DNA from: Nitrosospira multiformis
GTDB taxonomy: Bacteria > Pseudomonadota > Gammaproteobacteria > Burkholderiales > Nitrosomonadaceae
Direction of reading: 5' to 3'
Length of the DNA: 64,000 nt
NCBI RefSeq assembly: GCF_900111585.1
Contig: NZ_FOHI01000009.1
Location: forward strand, 33,307-97,306
Each line of letters starts with the position of its first letter. The stretch's first letter is position 1. The translations under genes and the position numbers were made by a program. Of the stretch, positions 45,631-54,794 are shown one piece after another. The notes under the pieces were generated by a model. It worked only from the letters and a program-made list of their open reading frames with translations, ran no database searches and was not told where the DNA came from.

Positions 45631-48600
45631 CTAGGACGTGGTTCCCACCCGGTTTTGCCATGCGGCTATCCATGCCTCAAACTCATCGGCAGTCATGGGC
45701 CACGCAAAGAGATAACCCTGGCCTTCCTTGCATAAGACACTTTGGAGAAATTTCGCTTGCGCTTCCGTTTCTACGCCTTCGGCAATGATACGGAAGCCTA
45801 GGTTGAGACCCATTGCCACGATTGCCGCTGCGATGGCTTCGGCATCATTATTACCCGGCACATCTCGTACGAATGATTGATCAATTTTCAGGCGGTCAAC
45901 GGTAAACTGCCGTAAATAGGCGAGACTTGAGTAACCTGTGCCAAAATCGTCGATGGCGACTTTCACCCCAAGCGCATCCAGTTCGCGCAGCTTGCTCAGC
46001 GCGGGTTCCGCGCCCTGCATCACTGCGCTTTCAGTAAGTTCCAGTTCCAGGTTAGTGGGGGGCAAACCGGACTCCTGAAGCGCATTTTCAACGATTCCGA
46101 CAAAATCAGTCTGGCGGAATTGCACTGCCGAAACATTGACCGAGATACACGCATTCAGTAGTCCGCGTTCATACCACAGCCGCGCCTGCCTGCACGATTC
46201 GCGCAAACCCCATTCACCGATCGAGAGAATCAGTCCCGTATCTTCCGCAACGGGAATAAAGCGAACAGGGGAGATCAATCCACGTGCGGGATGACGCCAG
46301 CGCATCAGCACTTCCACCCCGATAATACGGCCGGTCGCAAGCTCGATCTGGGGCTGATAAACCAAGAACATTTCACTGCGTTCGACCGCCCCACGGAGAT
46401 CATGTTCCAGACTGAGCCGCTCGATCGCCCGCGCTGTCATGTCTTCCGAATAGAACTGGTAACGGTTGTGTCCAGCTTCCTTTGCTGTATACATGGATGC
46501 ATCCGCATTGCGCAGGAGGATATTCGGTTCCTTGCCGTTATCGGGATAGATGCAAATGCCAATGCTTCCGGTCAGCAGCAGCTCATGTTTTTCGATCTGG
46601 TACGGTTGTGAAAGACCATCTATGATTTTTTGCGCTACACGCGCTGCATCCTCCGCGGTTTCGATCTCGTTCAGGAGCACAACAAATTCGTCGCCTCCCA
46701 CCCGGCTTACCGTATCTACGCTGCGGATCGAGGTTTGCATTCGTTCGGCCACAGCCTTGAGAAGATGGTCGCCAACGTCATGACCAAGCGAATCATTGAT
46801 TGCCTTGAAACGATCCAGGTCTACGAACAGTACAGCGAGGCGTTTGGCTTGCCGCGCTGCACGATTGATGGCCACCCTCATCCGGTCGGCCAGCAGAGCG
46901 CGATTTGGCAGGCCGGTGAGCGAATCGTAATGCGCCAGATGCAGTATTCTTTGTTCTGACGCCTTGCGTTCCGTAATATCACGCGCAAGAACGATAAAAC
47001 GGGGGCCCGTTGCGGAATCGACATGTTTGCGCGAAACGGAAAGCTCGAACCACCACTTGTCTTCCCGGCCGGGAAGGCGAAGTTCCAATTGTTTCCCCGA
47101 GGAGAGCCCTTTCTCCTGTGCCTCCGCCAATGCCGACAGGATAATATCTACTGCCCCGGCCGGGAGAACATCCGCAACCTTTTTGCCTACAAGGCTTTCA
47201 CCGGACACCGTCGGAAACTCGGTACGCCGGACCGAATGCCACGCATGGACACAACCGTCTGCATCAAGCTCGAACAGTAAATCGGGAATGGCGTCGAGCG
47301 TGGCCTGGAGTTGGCGTCGCGCCGCCAGAATCTCAGTTTTCCGACGTTCCTGCTCGGTAATATCCCGGATCATGGCAACAAAATAATGTACCGTGCCATC
47401 GTCGTTGCGGACACATTTGACATCCACATTGGCGAAGATTACTGAGCCGTCTTTACGAATGAAGCGCTTGTTCATCGCATAGCCTTCAGACTCACCTTTC
47501 ATGATGCGCTCGCGCTCGGCATTACCTTTAGTGACATCGTCCGGATGAGTTACCTCAACCCAGGTTTTTTTTGCCAACTCCTCACCTGAGTATCCCATCA
47601 TCTCGCAAAACTGATTATTGAACCGCAGCCAGCGTTTGGTATCGGGGGAAGTAATCGCCATGCCGATGAATGGCAGGTCATAGAAATACTTGAGAAGACG
47701 ATCCTGCTCGGCGGTGTGAATGATCAGTGCCAGTTGGTGCGCGCGTTGCTGTTGACGCCATAGCAGCAGCAGCACGACGCTTACCGCAGTAACCGCAATG
47801 AGAATGACGGCACTCATCCAGAATACAAGAGTCCATAACTGCGCCAATACTTCATTCTGGTCGATTTTTGCGAGTAAGAGCCAACCGGTACCGGTAAGGG
47901 GGCGATAGGCCACGAGCACCCGCTCTCCCCGGTAGTCGATTCCATGCACTGTCCCCTGTTTTTCGTCCCGGGTGGCAATGACGCTAGCAAGTTCATCCCT
48001 GGCGATGAGCGCATGATATCCATGCGTGCTGTGTGTCCCCTGAAAGCGGTGCAATTTATTAAGATAATTGACGGTTTCATTCTTCTGGGCGATAAGCAGT
48101 ATCTCTCCGCTGCGACTGATACGCGGCCACTTCTCGACGAGTGGAAGAAGGAATTGCTCCAGATCCGCCCGTAAGAGCACAACGGCAACAGGGTCCTTGT
48201 TTGTTGTCTCTGCTACCAGAGGCACTGCAATATCCAGCAGAGGTTTTCCGTTTTCATCCAGAAAGAAATCGGTACTCTGTATCTGGCGCGAACGTAACGC
48301 GGTAGATAGTAATTCGTGGGTAACGGGTGGCAGTTCATGCTTTTCGCCTAACACGAGCAGAGGTTGGCTTTCAACATCAAGCAATACCACTGACTCATAG
48401 CTGTAGGCTTGCCGCACTGCCTCCAGGCGATTACGGATAAGCTCCAGTTCGTGCGCGTTTCTTCTTCGTTTGAGATCGACCACTCGCTCGATAAGCGCCT
48501 GACTCGCCAGCAATGCCTCCGCGTCGTTATGCCGTTCAGCAAGCCAGAGTTCGATCTGCTCCGCCTTAAGATCGACGATGGTTTGCAGATCAGCATAGGC

Positions 48601-48963
48601 ACCTTGCTCTATCTCCGGGCCATACACTTTTACAATCATTATGCTGATAATGGGCGCCACCATCGCCAGCGAGAAGAACGCCAACATCAACCGGTTCAGC
48701 CGGAAACCTGGCGGAGCCGAAGCTGTAGCATTCCCTTCGCGAATGGAGGTGTCCCGGCTCAGTTTAAGCAGCACATAAAAGAGGATACTGCTAATGGCAA
48801 TAAGAACCAGTTCCTTTGCCAGATCGGCGCGACCCCACAAAACCGGATCTTCGAGCATGAGTGATATCAGATAGCCCGCAACGGCCATCCAGAGGGTCGA
48901 TAAAGCGACGTAAAGCAAGACGATAAGCCAGGGAGAACGACTCATCGTATAACGGTTGAGCAA
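45631..48963 (-). CDS. Membrane sensor with PAS, GGDEF and EAL domains
   Basis: A 1110-residue inner-membrane protein that can both make and break cyclic di-GMP. The order is: two or three N-terminal transmembrane helices, an extracytoplasmic sensor (about 115-395, Cache-like), a further helix near 400-425, two PAS domains (about 440-560 and 565-680), GGDEF (motif RVGGDEFVVLL, with an RxxD inhibitory site RSVD five residues before it) and EAL (EVLMRW, NVSAVQF, ELTESAVM, DDFGTGYSS, AEGVE). Both catalytic sites look intact; the EAL signature is EVL. It is the only c-di-GMP enzyme in the window and a possible input to PelD. Divergent from the gene at 49210. Confidence 0.93.
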   Translation of the reverse strand: MLNRYTMSRSPWLIVLLYVALSTLWMAVAGYLISLMLEDPVLWGRADLAKELVLIAISSILFYVLLKLSRDTSIREGNATASAPPGFRLNRLMLAFFSLAMVAPIISIMIVKVYGPEIEQGAYADLQTIVDLKAEQIELWLAERHNDAEALLASQALIERVVDLKRRRNAHELELIRNRLEAVRQAYSYESVVLLDVESQPLLVLGEKHELPPVTHELLSTALRSRQIQSTDFFLDENGKPLLDIAVPLVAETTNKDPVAVVLLRADLEQFLLPLVEKWPRISRSGEILLIAQKNETVNYLNKLHRFQGTHSTHGYHALIARDELASVIATRDEKQGTVHGIDYRGERVLVAYRPLTGTGWLLLAKIDQNEVLAQLWTLVFWMSAVILIAVTAVSVVLLLLWRQQQRAHQLALIIHTAEQDRLLKYFYDLPFIGMAITSPDTKRWLRFNNQFCEMMGYSGEELAKKTWVEVTHPDDVTKGNAERERIMKGESEGYAMNKRFIRKDGSVIFANVDVKCVRNDDGTVHYFVAMIRDITEQERRKTEILAARRQLQATLDAIPDLLFELDADGCVHAWHSVRRTEFPTVSGESLVGKKVADVLPAGAVDIILSALAEAQEKGLSSGKQLELRLPGREDKWWFELSVSRKHVDSATGPRFIVLARDITERKASEQRILHLAHYDSLTGLPNRALLADRMRVAINRAARQAKRLAVLFVDLDRFKAINDSLGHDVGDHLLKAVAERMQTSIRSVDTVSRVGGDEFVVLLNEIETAEDAARVAQKIIDGLSQPYQIEKHELLLTGSIGICIYPDNGKEPNILLRNADASMYTAKEAGHNRYQFYSEDMTARAIERLSLEHDLRGAVERSEMFLVYQPQIELATGRIIGVEVLMRWRHPARGLISPVRFIPVAEDTGLILSIGEWGLRESCRQARLWYERGLLNACISVNVSAVQFRQTDFVGIVENALQESGLPPTNLELELTESAVMQGAEPALSKLRELDALGVKVAIDDFGTGYSSLAYLRQFTVDRLKIDQSFVRDVPGNNDAEAIAAAIVAMGLNLGFRIIAEGVETEAQAKFLQSVLCKEGQGYLFAWPMTADEFEAWIAAWQNRVGTTS

Positions 48964-49082
48964 CGGAGAAACTTTATCATCGGAATTCGGAAACCCGGTA
49001 TCAATGAGGGGATAAAGTATCTCCCGGTTATTTGTTTATTTATTGGCAGAGCCTGAGTTCAGGCCCAGTTCAGCATAAAGTT

Positions 49083-49109
49083 AGACAATTGTCTGTGTGA
49101 TTGATCACA
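49083..49109. promoter_or_regulatory. Two adjacent dyads in a divergent promoter region
   Basis: AGACAATTGTCT at 49083-49094 is a perfect 12-bp palindrome, directly followed by TGTGATTGATCACA (49096-49109), an inverted repeat with TGTGA/TCACA arms. A TATAAT lies at 49180-49185, before the gene at 49210. The site could bind a regulator of either divergent gene. The TGTGA arms are four bases apart rather than six, so classical CRP binding is doubtful. Confidence 0.35.
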
Positions 49110-49209
49110 ATGGGTGGGTTTTCTGATTGTCGAATCTTCCTTGAGGCAAAGCCTTCTTCTGGCCTAGTAACATCTTATATATAATATGCTTGCCTTCTGG
49201 AGGAGCATC

Positions 49210-50088
49210 ATGAAAAAGGAATATATTTCCGCTCTCACGCTTATTCTGTCTGTCGCGCTGATCTGGCCAATTCTGCCGGGGAATGTGTTTGCCAGCGAAA
49301 CGTGCCATAGCACTCTGGCAAATGGATTTTATGATGAATACCAGAGGATTACGCCGCCCCTGAGAGATCGGGCAATGTATGCAGAATTGTGCGCACTGAG
49401 GTACGAGGACGCGCAAAAGGCGATCAAGCGTGCCCAGCAGTTCGGCAAGGATAAATCACTGGGACTGACGTATGGGCTTGTCAATCTGGATGATCTGCCG
49501 CCTGCCAACAGTCCGGATTCGGACTCAACTCCGGCAGATACGATGAGCGACATGCGATTCGGGCAATGGAAGGGTGGATATTGCGCTCAAAATGCAACGC
49601 TCGATCCTTCCCAGGCTTCGGAGTTTTTCATGCAACGGGCAGTGGCCGTCAATAGCGATGCATCCCGGGCAGTCCAAAACTGGTCAGCATGTCTGCGCAA
49701 GCGCCCGGGGCTGACCTGTTGGGCAACTCCAGCCAAGATATCTTCCGCAGAACAAGGAGAAGAGTTCGTGCTCAATGTCAACTGGGCATCAGGCGGCGTT
49801 TCCGAATCCCAGGTTCAGCCCGAGGTCGAATACTCCTATCTGACGAGAGGCGGGGTCGCGAAGTTCGAAGGTGTGCCGGCGTCCCGAATATTGCCTGACC
49901 GTTATAAGTTGAAAGCAGGAACGCTGCAAATCCCTGTTACCCGACCCGCAGATAAGGGTGTGTTTGCAACCCTCAAGGTGAGCCATGCCGGAACGGAACA
50001 CAGCTGCAAGGTTTTCGTACCGGGCGACAGGGACTTTTCGTTGTCTGAGCCATTTATTAACCGATTGAAGATTAAATATCCGGGTTGA
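49210..50088 (+). CDS. Exported protein of unknown function
   Basis: 292 residues starting MKKEYISALTLILSVALIWP with a GGAGGA site eight bases upstream. A signal peptide ends near GNVFAS. The mature protein has six or more cysteines, including ETCHSTL, AELCALRY, GGYCAQ and SACLRKRPGLTCW, likely as disulfides, and a C-terminal beta-rich domain (YSYLTRGGVAKFEGVPAS...TLKVSHAGTEHSCKVFVPGDRDFSLS). I do not recognise the family. It is divergent from the GGDEF/EAL gene, so shared control is possible but unproven. Confidence 0.75.
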   Translation: MKKEYISALTLILSVALIWPILPGNVFASETCHSTLANGFYDEYQRITPPLRDRAMYAELCALRYEDAQKAIKRAQQFGKDKSLGLTYGLVNLDDLPPANSPDSDSTPADTMSDMRFGQWKGGYCAQNATLDPSQASEFFMQRAVAVNSDASRAVQNWSACLRKRPGLTCWATPAKISSAEQGEEFVLNVNWASGGVSESQVQPEVEYSYLTRGGVAKFEGVPASRILPDRYKLKAGTLQIPVTRPADKGVFATLKVSHAGTEHSCKVFVPGDRDFSLSEPFINRLKIKYPG

Positions 50089-50170
50089 GAGCAACTTTCC
50101 CCAGCTATCCTTTCTTTCATCTCCTTTTTCATAGGGGCGGGAGAATCGATTCTCCGCGCTGCGGTCGACG

Positions 50171-50899
50171 TTACCGTTGCGCCAGTTGAGCTATGCCAGT
50201 GAGGATATCCTCGAATTGTTGGGCCCGATACGCGGGTACAACATTCTCGTAAGTTTTGGTGCCCTGATTGGAGTCAAAAAAAATCGTCCTGATATCGAGA
50301 AGCTGAGCTCCATATATGTCCCGGAACATATCATTTCCGATCGCGATTACCTCTGAGCGCGAGATACCCATTTTATCGAGCGCTTTGTTGAAGAGACGGG
50401 AATCGGGCTTTCTGAAACCGTAATAACTGGAAATGATGACAGGATTGAAATAACTCTCAAGACCCACCGCCCGAATTTCGGGCAGTGCAAAACAAGGTTG
50501 CGCGTCGGACACCAGCGCGAGTTGGTAGCGCGTCTGAAGTTCATTCAATACTTCTTTTACGTTTGGATAGAGTCGAAGACGTTTGCGGGAGATGCCGCGA
50601 TAAATATGAGCGATCACTTTTGCTTGCTGTCCCCGGACGTAGCTTGACTTGATGCCTTGCTGGAGGAGCAGTTCGTTCCATATGGCTTCCACATCGATTT
50701 CCGGGTATTCCTCATCCTTCGCATCCTTCTGTTGTCTCATGATGGCATAGTAGCGCTCCCGCACCTGTCCACGATGAAGATATACACCCTGGTAAACCAG
50801 GTAGTGCGCGATGGCGCGATAGATTTCATCGATGGATTCATCGGTTTCGATGTCGATCAGCGTGCCGTAGAGGTCAAACAGGATGCCTTTTATTGTCAT
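50171..50899 (-). CDS. HAD-superfamily hydrolase
   Basis: 242 residues with all four HAD motifs: FDLYGTLID (motif I, nucleophile Asp; the usual second Asp is Tyr), LALVSDAQ (motif II), FRKPDSRLF (lysine) and IGNDMFRDIYGA (motif IV). The alpha-helical cap lies between residues 15 and 100. DxY in place of DxD in motif I is seen in haloacid dehalogenase-like members, so the reaction may be dehalogenation or an altered phosphatase reaction. It follows the phosphotransferase-like gene by 31 bases in the same direction. Confidence 0.85.
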   Translation of the reverse strand: MTIKGILFDLYGTLIDIETDESIDEIYRAIAHYLVYQGVYLHRGQVRERYYAIMRQQKDAKDEEYPEIDVEAIWNELLLQQGIKSSYVRGQQAKVIAHIYRGISRKRLRLYPNVKEVLNELQTRYQLALVSDAQPCFALPEIRAVGLESYFNPVIISSYYGFRKPDSRLFNKALDKMGISRSEVIAIGNDMFRDIYGAQLLDIRTIFFDSNQGTKTYENVVPAYRAQQFEDILTGIAQLAQR

Positions 50900-50930
50900 A
50901 ACGCATGTACCCCGCTGTTATTACTTGTTA

Positions 50931-51926
50931 CTACTCCAATGTCCTCCTGGCCTCATCCAGTAATCGCTTCCGATAAGCTGCGCCGATCCACGCATTGCGG
51001 CTGATGCGCAGGAGAGTGAGCGCGGCATAGAAGGGAAGGCGGTGGGTTATCGCAGCGAAGGCTGCATCGCGATCGGGAAAATGACAACTGTATTCCCATA
51101 GAAAATGCCCGATAAAGGGTTCAGCGCGCCACTTGTCGCCCGCCTGCTGCAGGAAGAAATGCTGAAGTTCGCCTACGATGCGGCCCAGATCAAATACCCT
51201 GTCAGATGATTTCATCCGCTCCAGGTCGAGCATGATGACCCAAAGGCCATCGCCAAAAAGAACATTATCCGGAGTAACATCGCCATGGATCAGAACCTTG
51301 CAGTCTTCCCACATGCAGGCTTTGTCCCTCCATCGGTTTTTTAGCCGATACAAGTCCTGAGCCTGATCCCCTCCAATCCATGCTGCGCTTAGCAAGCGGT
51401 TCATGACCTGGTCAAAGTAATCGCATTCTTTGTTGAAATCCACCTTGCTCTCGTGCGCTGTCCGGTTATGCAGCGTGGCAAGAAAATAAGCGAGCGCGGT
51501 AAGCTTCTGGAAAAGAACGTCGCGCACATTTTCTCGGATTGCCTTGAGAATGACATGTTTAAAATGTGTGCCATAGCAATATTCTTCCACAACCACACGG
51601 TTAAGGCTGGCGTTGCGGCCGAGAGGGCGCGCCACATAGTGGGGATAGGCATTGAAGCCGATTCTGCGCAGATAGTTCAAATTATTGAACTCCTGCTCCA
51701 TGTGACGTAACGCAGCGTCAGGGCCGATATGCGGAACACCTCCGAAGAATTTTCCAATAACCCGCGCTCCGCTGTCCCGTTCTTCGTAAAGGTAAACATG
51801 GTTGGAGGCCCGCAACTCATAAACCCTGAAATCCGGATGATTCACGGAGTGCAGCGCCGGGAGGATGTCGTACCGGAGGTATTCATAAAAGGGGTCATCT
51901 GTCGAAAGATGGCCTAGGTATTTCAT
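50931..51926 (-). CDS. Aminoglycoside phosphotransferase-fold kinase
   Basis: 331 residues of the APH/choline-kinase fold. The catalytic loop LIHGDVTPDNVLF (HGDxxxxN) and the metal loop VIMLDLERMKSSDRVFDLGR (DxE form) are intact. The N-lobe has YLYEERDSGARVIGKFFGG, where the lysine of GKFFGG should bind ATP. Similar kinases act on small metabolites rather than drugs, so resistance should not be assumed. It is upstream of the HAD gene in one transcript and faces the FAD oxidoreductase gene across about 275 bases. Confidence 0.85.
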   Translation of the reverse strand: MKYLGHLSTDDPFYEYLRYDILPALHSVNHPDFRVYELRASNHVYLYEERDSGARVIGKFFGGVPHIGPDAALRHMEQEFNNLNYLRRIGFNAYPHYVARPLGRNASLNRVVVEEYCYGTHFKHVILKAIRENVRDVLFQKLTALAYFLATLHNRTAHESKVDFNKECDYFDQVMNRLLSAAWIGGDQAQDLYRLKNRWRDKACMWEDCKVLIHGDVTPDNVLFGDGLWVIMLDLERMKSSDRVFDLGRIVGELQHFFLQQAGDKWRAEPFIGHFLWEYSCHFPDRDAAFAAITHRLPFYAALTLLRISRNAWIGAAYRKRLLDEARRTLE

Positions 51927-52201
51927 TAACCTCTACGATGCCTCCGGTTTTTTAGTGTGCCTACAGGATCATTTGCATTGAGCAGTTAACCTCTGAAGGC
52001 AATATCGAATATCGCGACCTTTGCTAGCACGCATGGTTGATATCCTCTTTTAGCCGTGCCTGGTCCCGATTCTATGGATACAGGAAGGGAAACGTGAACC
52101 AGCAAGCCTATCCTTTCGGCATCACTATCCAGTTCTTCCCTATAGAGTGACAGTAGTACAGAATAGTCCTGTTTGCCAGGAAAAAGGACCGATAGCAGCA
52201 A

Positions 52202-53311
52202 ATGTTTCCCGACGGAGAGATATCGGATGTAGTTGTCATAGGCGGCGGACCGGCGGGCGCCATCTGCGCGCTCGCGCTCGCGCGCGCGGGTGTCGATGTA
52301 AAGCTTATGTACTGGGGAGGTTACGCTCCGGGCGGCATCGAATTCGTATCGGGTCGAGGGCGCCATTTTATCGAACAGTACTCTCCCGATTTTTTTTCAG
52401 AGGTAGTGCATGGAATAGAGATTCATGAAACCGTCTCGCTATGGGATACGGCCGAGCCGGTAATATTCAATGCAATGTTTAATCCATGGGGCGCTGGGGT
52501 AGCGGTTGAGCGTCCGCTTCTGGATGACGCTTTGCGAAATCTTGCTTCCGGCGCGGGCGGCACTATAATCCCCGACGCCAAGGTAGTGGGCGTAGAGCGC
52601 CAGCATGACAGATGGCGGCTGATCGCGCGCTCTTCCCAGGATGCGTCTTCCAATGAAACCACTTCCGGTGCAGGCGAATGCGCTATCTATGCGCGTTTTA
52701 TAGTGCTTGCGACAGGGCGCGTGCCGCTGCCGTTTTTCGATCATGCACCCGTAGCAGAGTCCTCGCAAATTGCCCTGATGACTTCCCTCCAGGCGCGGAT
52801 AGCGCCTGGTCATACTCTCTATATCGAGCGTACACGCAGTGGCTGGTGGTACGCTTTGCCCGCCGAAAAAGGCTATTTCGCCGGTTTTTGTATCGAACGG
52901 AATGAACTCAAGCAGCGGCAGTCGCGCTTGAAGGATTTTTTCTTTCAGGAATTGCAGTGTACCCATCTTCTCGCGCCATTGTCGGCAGGAGCTTTCAATC
53001 AGCGGCCGATATCCGGACGGATGGCTGGCGCGACGATGTTTCCAGCAATGGGTGGAGATGCCTGGATAGCAGTCGGAGATGCAACAGCAGCGCCGGACCC
53101 TCTCAGCGGAACGGGGATCGAGTGGGCAATCGAATCCGCGCAACTCGGCGCAGATATATTACTGGAAGCTTTGCAGAAATCTGAAGGCAATGTTCTTTTC
53201 GATCTCCCGCGCTATGAAAATGCGATACGCCAACGCGTCGCCGCTCAGAAAAAGACAGCCGCTTACCATTATCATAGGTTAAAAGAGATAAAGGAAACAA
53301 AGGAAACGTGA
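52202..53311 (+). CDS. FAD-dependent oxidoreductase of the halogenase/QhpG-like type
   Basis: 369 residues. The N-terminus DVVVIGGGPAGAICALALARAGVDVKL is a Rossmann FAD-binding motif, and AWIAVGDATAAPDPLSGTGIEWAIESA is the second FAD contact (GDA...PxxxxG) of flavin monooxygenases. The middle has GWWYALPAEKGYFAGFCI, like the tryptophan-halogenase and QhpG/LodB-like families. The WxWxIP halogenase signature is not seen. The ATG at 52202 is used. The final 25 residues are lysine- and glutamate-rich. The substrate could be protein-bound or small; no partner enzyme (quinohaemoprotein) is in the window. Confidence 0.82.
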   Translation: MFPDGEISDVVVIGGGPAGAICALALARAGVDVKLMYWGGYAPGGIEFVSGRGRHFIEQYSPDFFSEVVHGIEIHETVSLWDTAEPVIFNAMFNPWGAGVAVERPLLDDALRNLASGAGGTIIPDAKVVGVERQHDRWRLIARSSQDASSNETTSGAGECAIYARFIVLATGRVPLPFFDHAPVAESSQIALMTSLQARIAPGHTLYIERTRSGWWYALPAEKGYFAGFCIERNELKQRQSRLKDFFFQELQCTHLLAPLSAGAFNQRPISGRMAGATMFPAMGGDAWIAVGDATAAPDPLSGTGIEWAIESAQLGADILLEALQKSEGNVLFDLPRYENAIRQRVAAQKKTAAYHYHRLKEIKETKET

Positions 53312-53374
53312 GGAAGGAGAAGGGTTTTCGTGGAGATACGCGAGGTTCCAATCTTTGCCTCAGATAAGCGGGCC

Positions 53375-54154
53375 TTATACCCCGATCTGGACTGCCGTCA
53401 TGGAAATTGATCCATCATCAAATCCTTCCACCGGAAAACTGATTTCCTCGTTGTACTGCCTCTGAGCAAGAATATAGAGAAACGGAAGGTAATGATCGGG
53501 GGTTGGCACCGATAGCAACGCGTCCTTTCCCAGTTTTTCATATGCGATGAGGGATTCGACATTGTCTGATCTCAACGCCGCACGTACCATTTTTTCGAAC
53601 CTCAGAGCCCAGTCATAGGGCTCTGCATCATGCTTTCCCCATGAATAGGTGTGCAGATTATGGACGATATTACCGCTTCCCAGGATAAGCACCCCACGAT
53701 CCCGCAACGGGGCCAGATTTCGCGCCATCTCATAATGCCATGCGGCCTCTTTGGTTTCATCTATACTCAATTGGATGACGGGAATATCCGCATCCGGAAA
53801 CATATGGACGAGGACCGACCAAGTACCATGATCGAGCCCCCAAGTTGTGTCCATGACCGCATCCGGCAGGAGTAAATCCGCGACTTCCGCTGCAAGTTCC
53901 AGGGATCCGGGCGCCGGGTACTGGACCCGATACAATTCCTGCGGGAATCCGCCGAAATCATGAATCGTGGGAGGATTTTCCTGTGCAGTTACCGCTGTTT
54001 TCGGAATGTACCAATGAGCGGAGACACAAAGGATAGCTTTAGGTTTGGCGGGAAGGCCCGTGCCAATAGCGGACCAGGCTTCAGTATACGCGTTGCGGGA
54101 CAGGGCATTCATAGGGTTGCCATGACCTACGAAGACTGCGGGCATTGCGGTCAT
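53375..54154 (-). CDS. ygiD: DODA-type extradiol dioxygenase (YgiD-like)
   Basis: 259 residues of the class III extradiol ring-cleavage family: MPAVFVGHGNPMNALSRNAY with the zinc/iron-binding histidine, SAHWYIPKTAVTA, GLDHGTWSVLVHMFPDADIPVIQLSI and GSGNIVHNL. YgiD in E. coli is a 4,5-DOPA dioxygenase. The ligand histidines (GHGN, SAHW, DHGTW, NIVHN) are all present. Cytoplasmic; transcribed alone and convergent with the FAD oxidoreductase. Confidence 0.92.
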   Translation of the reverse strand: MTAMPAVFVGHGNPMNALSRNAYTEAWSAIGTGLPAKPKAILCVSAHWYIPKTAVTAQENPPTIHDFGGFPQELYRVQYPAPGSLELAAEVADLLLPDAVMDTTWGLDHGTWSVLVHMFPDADIPVIQLSIDETKEAAWHYEMARNLAPLRDRGVLILGSGNIVHNLHTYSWGKHDAEPYDWALRFEKMVRAALRSDNVESLIAYEKLGKDALLSVPTPDHYLPFLYILAQRQYNEEISFPVEGFDDGSISMTAVQIGV

Positions 54155-54311
54155 CAGATTGAGCAGGAGCTATGGAAGTGAGGAAAGTTGGAGGAGCGTT
54201 GCCGGGCTTATTGGATCGCCATGATTGTCGAAGCCACGTCCGGAAAGCATTTTGGCAATCGCAGGAAAGCGTGTAGAGAGAGCGGTACACTCCTAGTCGG
54301 ACGGGAGCTTC

Positions 54312-54500
54312 TTACACACTTTCTCTGAAGTATATCACACCATGATTTTTTCCCGCTTCCGGTAATCCTTCAACCGTTTTCCACTGCCTGCGTTTGTTCG
54401 TTTGAAAATGTTCAAACATTTTTTGCCGGAATGCCGCCGATCGATGATCGAACGAAGCAAAGGCATTACCGAACAGAACCTGATCAAGATGTTTTTTCAT
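54312..54500 (-). CDS. Small hypothetical protein
   Basis: 62 residues beginning MKKHLDQVLFGNAFASFDHR, followed by a basic helical stretch KMFEHFQTNKRRQWKTVEG. The start at 54500 has a weak GGAAA ribosome site; the frame is open to 54542. The coding look is moderate (charged, helical, not low-complexity). No family known. It could be a small DNA- or RNA-binding protein. Confidence 0.4.
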   Translation of the reverse strand: MKKHLDQVLFGNAFASFDHRSAAFRQKMFEHFQTNKRRQWKTVEGLPEAGKNHGVIYFRESV

Positions 54501-54794
54501 TTTCGGTTTCCTGAAAGGATTAAGATGCTGATTTAATTTCAATTTGGTATAAACCCGCCGCTTGCTCTGTGTGCGATTGCTAACCGTGAAGTTAAAGCAA
54601 GCGTTTTACAATAATATGAATATGCCGCTTTTTAGTTGGCACATTGTCAGAGGATGAACCCTTTCTCGTTTGTGCGGCACCGTACAGAGGCTTCATTTAT
54701 CTCGTGACATTTGTATCGAATCAGTGGAAGAATTGCGCGGAGGAGTGTGGGTGATAGATGGCATGGCAGCGGCTGGCGCAGGGGAATTGCAGGC

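Noticed and set aside
50931..51926. Aminoglycoside resistance gene
   Set aside because: The fold is APH-like, but the gene sits in a chromosomal pair with a HAD enzyme and lacks features of known resistance enzymes, so a metabolic kinase is more likely.
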